Assembly (NCBI GenBank): GCA_019163135.1
Contig: JAFLKR010000065.1
Span: 1 to 45,583 of the forward strand
DNA: 45,583 nucleotides
Reading direction: 5' to 3'
Origin: Desulfobulbaceae bacterium
GTDB taxonomy: Bacteria; Desulfobacterota; Desulfobulbia; Desulfobulbales; Desulfobulbaceae
The position numbers and the translations under genes were made by a program. Under the pieces are notes generated by a model, which saw nothing but the letters and a program-made list of their open reading frames with translations, was not told the DNA's origin and ran no database searches. Numbering within the stretch: the first letter of the stretch is position 1; each line of letters opens with the position of its first letter. Positions 32,364 to 41,302 of this stretch are shown piece by piece.

Positions 32364-34304
32364 TCAACCTTTTTTTACAATCAATTTGTTACCGGCTTGC
32401 AGATTACCGCCATTGAGATTGTTCCATTGACGAAGATCCTGAGCGGAAATTTGAAATCTTTTGGCAATGGTTCCTAATGAATCTCCATCTTTCACCACAT
32501 ACCAGATTTTCGGTTGCGACTTAGGGTCTGGTTTGACAACCGCTACTTGAGGAGAGGGTGCTGGTGAGGCGCTCCCGATGCTACGTTTTTTGGTCGCTTC
32601 TAGAGTAGGAGGAGCCTCCCGCTTTTCAACAGTTGTCACCTTTGTCACTCGAGCCGCGACTTTTTTGGTATCAGTCGCGGATCGATCGAGTGAGAGCGCA
32701 ATCTGTTGCCCTTGTTTGGTTTGGGCCCGTTGTGCAGGAAAACTGGCTACACTTTGTTTCTTGGTTGCTTCCAGCGAGGGGATACTGCCAGAGTCCACGG
32801 TCATGGTTCCCTTTGTCGCTTGAGCCTTAACCGTCATTGCCTCAGGAGCGGGACGACGGTCAAGGTGGAGTGTTAGCTGCTGACCTTTTTTCACCTGACT
32901 CAGGCTGGCCAATTTGTTCCACTGTAAGATGTTTTTCACCGGTACCTGGTATTGTTCAGCAATTTTGGCTAAAGTTTCCCCCGGTTTCATCTGGTGACGA
33001 ACTATCTGCGGTTGTTCCTTAGTCTGCTGTTGCTCCTTTAAGTCCTTAATAGCCTTAGCCAAGCGGTCTTCGGGCTGTTCTCCGTTCTTGAGCAGGACGT
33101 ATTTGGTCGAAGTTACAGGGATTTGAAGACGCCGTCCTTTTGTCAACGTAGCAGTCCGCAGGTTGTTTGCCTTCAGCAGGTTTGTTTTACTGATATTGTA
33201 GAGACTGCAGATCATTGTCAGGGTTTCTCCATTGGTCACGGTGTGGGTCGTGTAGGCAATGGAGGTCACTGGATGGAGTTTGTCAAGATTGCTGGCAACC
33301 AGTTCTTTGGTGCCGGCAGGAATTCGCAGTGTGTAATTTTTTTGTTTTGGCGGCGTTTGATTCTTCTGTAATTCGTTGTTCAGCACCCGCAGATGTTTGA
33401 CCGAGGTATTGGCGGTTACAGCAACAGCTTCGAGGGCAATCCCGCCAGGGACGTCGATGACATCAAAGGGGGAGGATTTTTGATATTTGATATCAGTGAA
33501 TCCGAATTTTTCAGGATTGCGGGCGATGAGAATAGCGGCTATTAACTTGGGCACATAGCGTTTGGTTTCAAGGTAAATACCCTCTGAGTCAGCAATCTCC
33601 CAGAAATTTTCTGTGTTGTAATTCTTGCAGGCCGATTCTATCCTGCCCTCGCCAGCATTATAGGCCGCCACCGCAAGGTACCAGTCGTCAAAATCTTTAT
33701 AAAGTTTGGAAAGGTAACGGATTGCCGCCTTGGTGGCCTTGTCCGGTTCACGACGCTCGTCTACCCAAGTGTCAATTTTGAGACCGTGGTTGCGGCCGGT
33801 CCCTGCTATAAATTGCCAGAGGCCAGAGGCCTCGGCGGGTGAATAGGCGGAGGGGTTGAAACCGGATTCGATCATCGCCAAGTAGGCAAGGTCCCTAGGC
33901 AACCCCGCCTTTTTGAATTCATCTTGAATGGAGGGGATATATTGGGTGGAGCGAGCTAACCAGATGGTGAAGGATTTCCTTTGTTTTCCTTGGAACAAAT
34001 CAAGATAGTAAAGCACTTGTTTGTTGATAGTGACGGGAAAATCGTAATGAGAAAGGTTCAACCCTTCGGGTAAGGGCGCCAGTTCCCCTTCCTTGGTAAC
34101 GCCGAGCTGTTTGAGGGCTGCCAGTTCCTCTTGCGCCGTTATCTCGGGTTCCACGATGGTGGAAACCTCCTCCATTTGAGGAGCATGGTCGGCTTCCGAG
34201 ATTTGGTGCAGGTTGGATTGTTTGGTGCGCGGGGAACAGGCAGAAAGTGCCACCAAAATAAGAACCAAAAAACAACGATAAAGCAGATCGGGCAATATTT
34301 TCAT
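32364..34304 (-). CDS. mltD: MltD-like lytic transglycosylase lipoprotein
   Basis: A lytic transglycosylase that cleaves peptidoglycan between MurNAc and GlcNAc. The 646-aa product has a lipoprotein signal with lipobox LSAC (Cys23), then an SLT domain with catalytic Glu146 (AMIESGFNPSAYSPAEASG, then WQFI) and the AAYNAGEGR motif. Three LysM glycan-binding modules follow, near residues 370-415, 450-495 and 600-645. Between LysM2 and LysM3 a linker of about 57 residues is repeated (32570-32905), with LEATKK in both copies. I start it at ATG 34304 to fit the signal peptide; no Shine-Dalgarno sequence is visible. An open frame reaches 34412. It is divergent from the large PBP gene. Confidence 0.92.
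   Translation of the reverse strand: MKILPDLLYRCFLVLILVALSACSPRTKQSNLHQISEADHAPQMEEVSTIVEPEITAQEELAALKQLGVTKEGELAPLPEGLNLSHYDFPVTINKQVLYYLDLFQGKQRKSFTIWLARSTQYIPSIQDEFKKAGLPRDLAYLAMIESGFNPSAYSPAEASGLWQFIAGTGRNHGLKIDTWVDERREPDKATKAAIRYLSKLYKDFDDWYLAVAAYNAGEGRIESACKNYNTENFWEIADSEGIYLETKRYVPKLIAAILIARNPEKFGFTDIKYQKSSPFDVIDVPGGIALEAVAVTANTSVKHLRVLNNELQKNQTPPKQKNYTLRIPAGTKELVASNLDKLHPVTSIAYTTHTVTNGETLTMICSLYNISKTNLLKANNLRTATLTKGRRLQIPVTSTKYVLLKNGEQPEDRLAKAIKDLKEQQQTKEQPQIVRHQMKPGETLAKIAEQYQVPVKNILQWNKLASLSQVKKGQQLTLHLDRRPAPEAMTVKAQATKGTMTVDSGSIPSLEATKKQSVASFPAQRAQTKQGQQIALSLDRSATDTKKVAARVTKVTTVEKREAPPTLEATKKRSIGSASPAPSPQVAVVKPDPKSQPKIWYVVKDGDSLGTIAKRFQISAQDLRQWNNLNGGNLQAGNKLIVKKG
32570..32905 (-). 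repeat. In-frame tandem duplication in MltD linker
   Basis: Two diverged copies of a unit of 57-58 codons. Copy 1 carries KKGQQLTLHLDR and later SLEATKKQSVAS; copy 2 carries KQGQQIALSLDR and later TLEATKKRSIGS. The SLEATKK/TLEATKK codons start 171 bp apart. Copy 1 begins with the end of LysM2, so copy 2 contains a LysM tail with no LysM core before it. Confidence 0.75.
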
Positions 34305-34412
34305 ATGTAGTAGTAGGGTTTGTGCAACCTTATATTGCATTGAAATGATATTGTTTTTCTGCAAACAACAATAGTTTTGAACCCAAGATCCAAAATTACA
34401 TCTTTTTAACAT

Positions 34413-34940
34413 GATAATAAAAGGGAAGACAAGAAAAACTATTTGATTCCGTTGTTTTTATTAAATACAGGGTGGTTTTTTTGTTACAATTTTGGGGGTA
34501 TTTTGACTTTCTCCGCTTTTTCGGAATAGTTCGTTTGGTGAGTTTGCTGGTGGTGGCAAGATTAGTCAGTCATTGGCCGTCGGTAATATAACCTTTTGTT
34601 ATTTTGTGAGTTGTCTCGCAAGCTGGTTTTGGCTGTCTTCCCTTTTAAGCCAACGCTTATTTTTGCCGGTAAAATCAAATGGGGCCAGTTAGAAAACGGC
34701 TGAGTATGTTTTTGGAGACAACAAAAAAAGAACTCTTTTTTTTCTGAACATGATAAAAGCAGCTCTACAGATTTCAGGTGATATTCCTCTTTCCACTGGT
34801 CTTGATGTCCAGATATTTTGGATTGCCAACTATCTCCCCGAATATATTATTATACCTAACGGGTTGAGGTTTCTTCACGCCTCTTATTTTTTTTTCAAGA
34901 GTGCCTACCCTTCCTTTTGAGCTTCTAAAATCTTGATATA
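34413..34940. other. AT-rich divergent intergenic region
   Basis: This 528-bp stretch (637 bp counted from the chosen mltD start) separates the divergent mltD and PBP genes. It contains an extended -10-like TGTTACAAT near 34481-34489 (plus), an A7/T8 self-complementary run near 34723-34745, and no open frame that looks like a protein. It probably holds both promoters. I see no tRNA or known structured RNA. Confidence 0.5.
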
Positions 34941-37900
34941 ATGGCTAAATTTTTCAAATACCTCTTTGTCTCCTTCTTTCTTTTCTCCATGGTGGCTGCG
35001 GCGATCTGTGCTGGCGCTGTCTATTATCTGGTTGCTGTTGTCCAGGGGCCTGAGATGGAAGAGTCATACATCAACGAAATCCTCGGTCGCGAAAGTCCGG
35101 TATATTATAATGACGGCCAGACCAAACTGGGTGTGCTTTTTGAAGGCATTCACCGTCAATATCTCAAATACAACGAGCTTCCTAAAAATTTTGTCAATGC
35201 CTTGATTGCCGCCGAAGATGATCAGTTTTTCCGCCATTTCGGCATCGATATTCCAGGTATCGGCCGCGCGATGCTTGTTAACCTCAAAGCCGGCAAGATA
35301 GTGCAGGGGGGGAGCACAATCACGCAGCAGACCGCAAAAAATTTGTTTAAACGCGAGTCACGGAGTCTTGAGGCCAAGCTCAAGGAACTTTTGTTTGCCC
35401 TGCGACTTGAACACAAATACAGCAAGGAAAAGATTCTCGAATTCTACAGCAACCAATTTTTTGTGAGCGGCAACGGCCATGGACTTGGGGTAGCCGCCCG
35501 ATATTTTTTTGACAAGGAACCTCAGGAACTGAGCCTGCTGGAATGTGCATTTATCGCCGGCAGTGTTAAGCGGCCGAATTATTACAATCCCTTTCTCAAA
35601 AAAAATATCATTAACGGTGACGAGGTTAAGCAACGGGCTGATGAACGAATCGGCTATGTCCTGGGCAAGATGCTGAAAGCCGGGATGATTGGTGAGGACG
35701 AGTATCAGAGCCTCAAGGCCACTGACATTGTCTTCAAACAGGGGAAAATGGCCTTTACCCAGAATACGGCCATGGACTTGGTCAAGGAAGGCCTGGGGGC
35801 GCCGTTCATTGTCGAAAGTCTGGAGGAAAACGGTATCTCTAATGCCGCTACTTCCGGTGTTCGCGTTATTACCACCCTTGATAAAGAGATACAGAATAAA
35901 ACGCTCTACGCCCTCCGGCGCCAACTTTCCCAACTTGATGTACGGCTGCGTGGCTATCATCGACCGCTGGTCCAGACGGAATATCGGGCTCTCGATTATC
36001 CAGGGGATGCTGACATGATCACCGGCTTTTTCGTTTTTGGCACGATCAAGGAAGTGGGCGATACCCGTGAACAAGGATTGGCGGTGCGGGTGCAGTTTGA
36101 CAGCAATCAGGTCGAGGGGTTGATTGATACTGCAGGAATCGCGCGTCTGGCCGATAGCCTGGCTAAATTCAGCCGTGGCCCCGGGGCTACCGCCGGTCCA
36201 GTCGATCGAAAGGCCCTGCTGAAACAATTGCAGACCGGTGACAAGATATATGTGAGTGTTCGTGGAACCGACGACAAAGGCCAACTGCTCTTAGACCTCG
36301 AACGCTATCCGTTGGTGGAAGGGGCAGCCTTTGTCCTTCAGGAAGGCGCCATCCGGGGAATGGGCGGCGGCATGTCGAATCTCAATTTTAACCGGGCGAC
36401 CACCGCCAAACGGTTGATGGGTTCGACCTTCAAGACCTTTGTTTTTGCCGCAGCTCTGCAGTTGGGTTGGAGTCCGGTCGATATGCTCAGCAACAATCGG
36501 GACAGCTTTATGTTCATGAACCGGCCGTATGCCCCTCAGCCTGACCATGACAGTCCTTTCAGTGCGGTTTCCCTGAGTTGGGCAGGGGTCACCTCTGAAA
36601 ATGTAGCCGCCGTCTGGCTGTTGTATCACCTCACCGATCACCTGACTCCGCCCATGATCAGGGAACTGGCAACCCAACTGGATATGGCGCCGCGTATCGA
36701 GGACGGCAAGCCCGAGAGCTACCAGCGCTATAAAGAACGTATTAGGGATAAATTCGGCATCATTATGTCGCGGGAATATCTTGATCAGGCGGCCTTCAGC
36801 AGTGCCGTCCGCGTGCTGAAACCCGATTTCGTCTTCGATAACCGCACCGATGAGTATAACCAACTGGCGCGACTGCGATATGATTCCGGCTATATGGGCC
36901 TGCGTGCATTGTTGCCCCAGTTGCTTGCGTACAAGCAGTCCCTGCAGTCATCAATTGGCCTAATCGATCCGGACAGCGCTTTTGACCAATCCGGCGCAAC
37001 GACGGCAACCTCTGAAGGCCGGTTGGTCCGGGATACCGTCGGCAGATTCATTTACACACTGCGGGGCGAGTTGCCCCCCAATTGGATGGAGATCGGGCCG
37101 CAGGAACTCTCCGAGCATCTGGCCTCCCTGGACCCTGGCCAAGCCGACTCCTTCTGGCGGCAACAGGTTAAGCTTGACGGGGTTATCTCCGCTGCGACCC
37201 TGCAGCAGGTGGACGAGCAGATGAAAATCGAGCGCAATAACTATGGCACCGATAAGCTTTACTCGCTCGAAGTGCTTAGCGAGGTTCGCGATTTCCGGGT
37301 GATGCTCGGCATGCAGTACCTGGTACGCCTTGCCAAGGCGTGCGGGATCAATAGCACCTTTGAGCCGGTGTTGTCGTTGCCGCTCGGTTCCAATGTCGTC
37401 TCCCTCTCCGAGATCACCCGGATGTACGAAACTTTGATTACCGGTAACCGTCATGATGTCCTTGATACCCAAACCCTTGCCGCCATCGAGGCCGACGGCC
37501 ATTTTGATCAGGACGGCGCAGCGATCATCGAGCGCATCGAAACTCCGGAAGGTCGGGTGGTCTACTCCCGGAAAAAACTTAAAACCCCGGTAGTCGATGC
37601 CAGGATTTCGGCGGCTATCAGCAATATTCTCCAGAACGTCATCCCGTTTGGCACTGGCAAATATGCCGGGGAACATGTTCGGCTCCAGAGCAGCGATCCG
37701 GCCCGCCAACAGGTATTAACCAAGATGAATCAGGCCTATCCGCTATTGGGTAAAACCGGGACGGCTAACGATTACCGCAATGCCGCCTTTATTGGCTATG
37801 TCCCTGTTCTGTCCTCGGATAATCAAGCGATATTGAGCCTGCAAGGCGGCTATACGGTCGGCGTCTACACAGGGTATGACACCAATCAACCCATGGTCAA

Positions 37901-38225
37901 AGGGGCGACCCGGGTCAGCGGTTCCCTGGGAGCGTTGCCGGCTTGGAGCGACATCGCCCAGTCCTTGCTGAATGTGGAAAAAATTGGTGATCGCCTCGAT
38001 GCGGTTGATCTTACTTTTAACGGGTTGGCTCTGCAATATCCCGATGTTAAACAGGTTTTTGTTCCGGTTGATCCTCGCCAGGGAGGTGCGGTGGTGTCCG
38101 GTTCTCCCGCCTTACGTCAACGGACGCCGCCGTCTAGGCCGGCCAGCCTTGGTTTTGGTGAGATCACCGAAAGCGGTCGGTTTGAACCGGAGCGTCTCTT
38201 TGTCCCCTTCTGGAAAAATCGATAA
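34941..38225 (+). CDS. Class A penicillin-binding protein, very large
   Basis: A bifunctional peptidoglycan synthase of 1094 aa, well above the usual 650-850. It has an N-terminal anchor (about 8-34) and a GT51 glycosyltransferase domain with catalytic Glu92 (AAEDDQFFRHFGID), GGSTITQQTAKN and a following KLKELLFALRLE. The transpeptidase domain has SxxK at Ser495-Lys498 (STFK), SxN at Ser552-Asn554 (SEN) and KTG at Lys938-Gly940. SxN and KTG are 386 residues apart, far more than usual, so about 200 extra residues sit inside the domain (near 600-850). All catalytic motifs are intact. The ATG has no Shine-Dalgarno sequence. It is divergent from mltD and upstream of an envelope lipoprotein. Confidence 0.93.
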   Translation: MAKFFKYLFVSFFLFSMVAAAICAGAVYYLVAVVQGPEMEESYINEILGRESPVYYNDGQTKLGVLFEGIHRQYLKYNELPKNFVNALIAAEDDQFFRHFGIDIPGIGRAMLVNLKAGKIVQGGSTITQQTAKNLFKRESRSLEAKLKELLFALRLEHKYSKEKILEFYSNQFFVSGNGHGLGVAARYFFDKEPQELSLLECAFIAGSVKRPNYYNPFLKKNIINGDEVKQRADERIGYVLGKMLKAGMIGEDEYQSLKATDIVFKQGKMAFTQNTAMDLVKEGLGAPFIVESLEENGISNAATSGVRVITTLDKEIQNKTLYALRRQLSQLDVRLRGYHRPLVQTEYRALDYPGDADMITGFFVFGTIKEVGDTREQGLAVRVQFDSNQVEGLIDTAGIARLADSLAKFSRGPGATAGPVDRKALLKQLQTGDKIYVSVRGTDDKGQLLLDLERYPLVEGAAFVLQEGAIRGMGGGMSNLNFNRATTAKRLMGSTFKTFVFAAALQLGWSPVDMLSNNRDSFMFMNRPYAPQPDHDSPFSAVSLSWAGVTSENVAAVWLLYHLTDHLTPPMIRELATQLDMAPRIEDGKPESYQRYKERIRDKFGIIMSREYLDQAAFSSAVRVLKPDFVFDNRTDEYNQLARLRYDSGYMGLRALLPQLLAYKQSLQSSIGLIDPDSAFDQSGATTATSEGRLVRDTVGRFIYTLRGELPPNWMEIGPQELSEHLASLDPGQADSFWRQQVKLDGVISAATLQQVDEQMKIERNNYGTDKLYSLEVLSEVRDFRVMLGMQYLVRLAKACGINSTFEPVLSLPLGSNVVSLSEITRMYETLITGNRHDVLDTQTLAAIEADGHFDQDGAAIIERIETPEGRVVYSRKKLKTPVVDARISAAISNILQNVIPFGTGKYAGEHVRLQSSDPARQQVLTKMNQAYPLLGKTGTANDYRNAAFIGYVPVLSSDNQAILSLQGGYTVGVYTGYDTNQPMVKGATRVSGSLGALPAWSDIAQSLLNVEKIGDRLDAVDLTFNGLALQYPDVKQVFVPVDPRQGGAVVSGSPALRQRTPPSRPASLGFGEITESGRFEPERLFVPFWKNR

Positions 38226-38612
38226 GCGTTTTCTAGGAAATCAAAGACGGGATCCTTTTGCCCTGGACTCGTTCTTCGCATGCTTTCCACCCGGAATTTT
38301 GAAGGTTTTTAAAGTGATCAAAGAAAGAAATTGTTCCGGGCTTCTTTGTTTGGTATCTTTTGTCCTGCACATTTTGCCTCGGTTCTTCGGGAGGTGGCAG
38401 GGCGGTAAAAGTTTTTTATTGTCAGGGATTCCTGCCGGTTGCTCTCTGGTGATTCTGCTGATCACCGGGGTGCCCCGTTTTTTTCATCCATGTCGCTATC
38501 GCTTGCGTCAAACTTAACAGCAAGCAACCAATAATCGGTTGAAGCCCGGCGTCGAAACTTTCGTAAGCCGAAAAATCTGATACCCCTCAACATATAAAAT
38601 ATATTGTCCATC
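38226..38612. other. Intergenic stretch without a supported gene
   Basis: The 387 bases between the PBP gene and the lipoprotein gene hold only short or shadow open frames. Near the end, an AT-rich segment with TATAAAAT (about 38591-38598) could be a -10 element, but it lies only about 15 bases before the lipoprotein start codon, which is too close unless transcription gives a nearly leaderless mRNA. Confidence 0.4.
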
Positions 38613-40316
38613 ATGATGCGCCTTTCTTTTTTCGATTCCAAACGATTGTCCCTGGTTGCTTGTCTTTGCGGTCTGCTTCTTTCCGGTTGTGCCGCCGGGA
38701 CCGGGATGATCGACCCCTCTGAGGCCCGTGAAAAACGACAAGCCGCCCTGAAGCAGGAGAGCACTACCCAACAGCCTGCCAATGCCGCCCGGCGGGATCT
38801 GCTGACCCCGGCGTTAACCTCAATCAATAACCGTATCTATACCTACGGGCAGAAAGTTGAGGAGTGGAAAGGGGTAGAGAAAAAAATAGCCTTTTTGCCG
38901 ATGCCTCAGGAAAAAGCAAATAAAATTAATGAATGCAGGGCCCAGTTACAGAATATTCTTTACGAATACAGTGCGCTCCAAATGAAGCTGCTGCAGGATA
39001 ATCGGGCCGATTCCGCCCAGTTGCAGATCGGAGATTCTCTTCTCCTGCTTAATCAGCAGGATATCGACTACTTGGAAAGCGGTTGCAGCAAGTTGCTGGC
39101 TGAGCTTAAAGTCGCTCCGGAGCCCACTGTTGCCGCCAGTAGTGCCGATCCTCAGATCAAGGCCGCCTTCGAGAGCACCGACTACGACCGGGTCATTACC
39201 CTCTACGGGCAAGTTGCCTTGACACCGGGATCGATTCCCGCCTATGAAACCACTTACCAGTACGGCCGGGCCTTGCTCAAGAATCATCAGGAAGCGGTTG
39301 CCCATAAGGTTTTGGTCGATCTGCTGGGTCAGGTGCGCCAGCAGCAAGGGCAAGAGCTATTGAGCTTACACTTGATGCAGGTTGTCGCTGATCTGGATTT
39401 TGGCCTGGGTTCGTATGAAGACGCGCGCCGACTATATGAAGAGGTGGCCAGAATAGTGGCTGAAAGGGGCCAGAAAGAGGAATGGGTCGGGTTGCAGCTT
39501 GCCGCCCTGCAGAGCGGTGGCGCAACCCCGGAGGAGTTGAAGCAATATAGTGTGTTGCTGAAGAATTATCTAGCCTACACCCCCAAACGCGATGGGTATG
39601 CCGTGGCCGAACAGGCGGAGAAATTCTTGCTCACCTTCCCGGCGTCGCGGTTGGTCGCCAACGTCAATACCATTCATAAAACCACCCGGGAGCAGGCTGA
39701 TGCTTGGTTGAATCAGGGCATCAAGCGGATAGAGGCCTTGGCGGGTGAGCGTAAACCCCAGGAACCGACGGCCACGACTGGTCAGGGTCCCGCTGATGCT
39801 GCGCTGCCGGCAAACCAGGAGGTGACAAAAACTGGCGACCAGGCTGCCACTGCACAGACGGAAGTCGGTAATGAAAAGGCACTGCAGGATGAGTATGATC
39901 GTGGCGTGGCGCATCTCACCGCCAAGGAGTATGATAAGGCGATTGAGCGATTCTCCAAGCTGTTGAAGACGCCACTTGGCAATAAGGCCCGTACGCAGAT
40001 TGAGGAAGCCTCCAGACTCGGTGCTCAGGAAGATCGACAGAAGGCTGCCGATCTCTTTGTTCGTTCCACCAGCACCCGTGACCAGGAAAGCAAAAAGAAG
40101 CTGTTGCTCTCTTCCCGTGAACTGCTCCAGGGTATTCTAACCAAGTATCCGCAGGCAGGGCTGAACGAAAAGGTACAGCGTAACCTGAGTCGGATTGAAG
40201 AAGAACTCAAAACCCTCGGCTCGATTCCTTCGACAGTCCCTCCTGTCAAGGGAGGCGCCTATGTGCCCCCGGTTACCAATGTCGCCAATCCTAGTCCGGG
40301 GACCGGGGCCTTGTGA
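38613..40316 (+). CDS. TPR-like envelope lipoprotein
   Basis: A 567-aa protein with a lipoprotein signal ending in the lipobox LLSGC (Cys26 counting from ATG 38613; a second ATG follows directly). It is therefore anchored in the inner or outer membrane. The mature part is almost wholly helical, with TPR-like stretches at about residues 185-290 (DYDRVITLYGQVAL; SYEDARRLYEEVARI) and 425-530 (AKEYDKAIERFSKLLKTPLG). They are separated by a low-complexity Ala/Thr/Gln linker (about 375-415) and followed by a Pro-rich tail. Such proteins serve as scaffolds for envelope machines. The partner is unknown; the upstream PBP is one candidate. Confidence 0.82.
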   Translation: MMRLSFFDSKRLSLVACLCGLLLSGCAAGTGMIDPSEAREKRQAALKQESTTQQPANAARRDLLTPALTSINNRIYTYGQKVEEWKGVEKKIAFLPMPQEKANKINECRAQLQNILYEYSALQMKLLQDNRADSAQLQIGDSLLLLNQQDIDYLESGCSKLLAELKVAPEPTVAASSADPQIKAAFESTDYDRVITLYGQVALTPGSIPAYETTYQYGRALLKNHQEAVAHKVLVDLLGQVRQQQGQELLSLHLMQVVADLDFGLGSYEDARRLYEEVARIVAERGQKEEWVGLQLAALQSGGATPEELKQYSVLLKNYLAYTPKRDGYAVAEQAEKFLLTFPASRLVANVNTIHKTTREQADAWLNQGIKRIEALAGERKPQEPTATTGQGPADAALPANQEVTKTGDQAATAQTEVGNEKALQDEYDRGVAHLTAKEYDKAIERFSKLLKTPLGNKARTQIEEASRLGAQEDRQKAADLFVRSTSTRDQESKKKLLLSSRELLQGILTKYPQAGLNEKVQRNLSRIEEELKTLGSIPSTVPPVKGGAYVPPVTNVANPSPGTGAL

Positions 40317-40589
40317 GGACCGGTTGGGAGGGGCCTGAATTTTACAGGCGGAGTCCAGTTTCTGCCTGGTAAACTTTGTTTTCGTGAAACCGATAAAGAT
40401 ACTGGACGTCGATTCTTCAGGAATATAACATCCACGTATTGAGGCCGGCCCCGGGCCATCGTCTATGGCCAGCCATGCAGGATTTTTGCACGGATCCCCT
40501 CTGTTTTTTCCGATCGAGAAGATTTCGTCTTTTCTCCGGTATTTCTTGCCGTTCCACTCAAAATGAGCAGAAAAGAGGGCTTCGGACCG

Positions 40590-40618
40590 TTGACAAAGGG
40601 GCGCAGGTCGCTTACTTC
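40590..40618 (+). promoter_or_regulatory. Promoter before the ABHD14-like gene
   Basis: TTGACA (40590-40595) and TACTTC (40613-40618) are 17 bases apart. Transcription would start near 40625, about 60 bases before the ATG at 40685. The preceding 40317-40589 has no supported gene; a small GCCTG/CAGGC hairpin lies near 40336-40352. Confidence 0.5.
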
Positions 40619-40684
40619 TGTGACAGCCTGCAACCTTGGATGAATCACTTGATCCGGAGCGGTTGTCATTAAATAGGAGTTTGA

Positions 40685-41284
40685 ATGACGGCAATCACAT
40701 CAAAAAATATCGATCTTGGCGAGTGCGCAATTCATTTCTTGGAGAGCGGCGAACCTGAGGGAATGCCGGTTATACTTCTGCACGGCATGAAATTCCAGGC
40801 CCAAACCTGGCGGGAACTTGGTACCCTGGCGCTGCTTGCCGAAGTGGGTGCGTATGTATTGGCCGTCGATTTGCCGGGTTTTGGGCAAAGCCCGGCCGAC
40901 CAACTTGCACCGGTTGAGGTGCTGCACCGGCTGATCGATCAATTGAATCTGGGGCCGGTGGTGCTGATCGGACCCTCCATGGGGGGGCGTGTCGCCCTGG
41001 AATTCGGGATTTGCTATCCGCAGCACCTTGCCGGCCTGGTGCTGGTCGGGGCGGTCGGCGTCGAAGAACACCGTAGCGCGTTGGCCGACATCAACGCCCC
41101 AACCCTGATTGTCTGGGGAAGCGAAGATCAGATCTCGCCACTGACTAACAGTGATATCCTGCTGGCCGGGATAGCTGGGGCCAAGCGAGAAATATTTGCC
41201 GATGCCCCCCACCCTTGTTATCTGGCCCAACCGGACCGCTGGCATGCGTGCCTGCGGGATTTTTTTACCAACCTTTTACAGTAA
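40685..41284 (+). CDS. ABHD14-like alpha/beta hydrolase
   Basis: A 199-aa single-domain serine hydrolase. The oxyanion motif LLHGMKFQAQTW closely resembles that of animal ABHD14 proteins. The triad is Ser98 (GPSMGGR), Asp148 (GSEDQIS) and His176 (APHPCYLAQP). There is no lid domain and no signal peptide, so it is cytoplasmic. The substrate is unknown. TAGGAG lies 5 bases before the ATG, and a sigma70-like promoter lies upstream. It is followed 18 bases later by topB, so the two genes probably share a transcript, though I see no functional link. Confidence 0.88.
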   Translation: MTAITSKNIDLGECAIHFLESGEPEGMPVILLHGMKFQAQTWRELGTLALLAEVGAYVLAVDLPGFGQSPADQLAPVEVLHRLIDQLNLGPVVLIGPSMGGRVALEFGICYPQHLAGLVLVGAVGVEEHRSALADINAPTLIVWGSEDQISPLTNSDILLAGIAGAKREIFADAPHPCYLAQPDRWHACLRDFFTNLLQ

Positions 41285-41302
41285 CTGGCCAGCCTGCTCT
41301 TC

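Noticed and set aside
34935-34942. TGATATAAT as the promoter of the large PBP
   Set aside because: The -10 would overlap the ATG at 34941, so transcription would begin after the start codon; the next Met would lose half of the membrane anchor.
40439-40672. 77-aa open frame between the lipoprotein and hydrolase genes
   Set aside because: No Shine-Dalgarno sequence, atypical composition, and it overlaps the likely promoter of the hydrolase gene.
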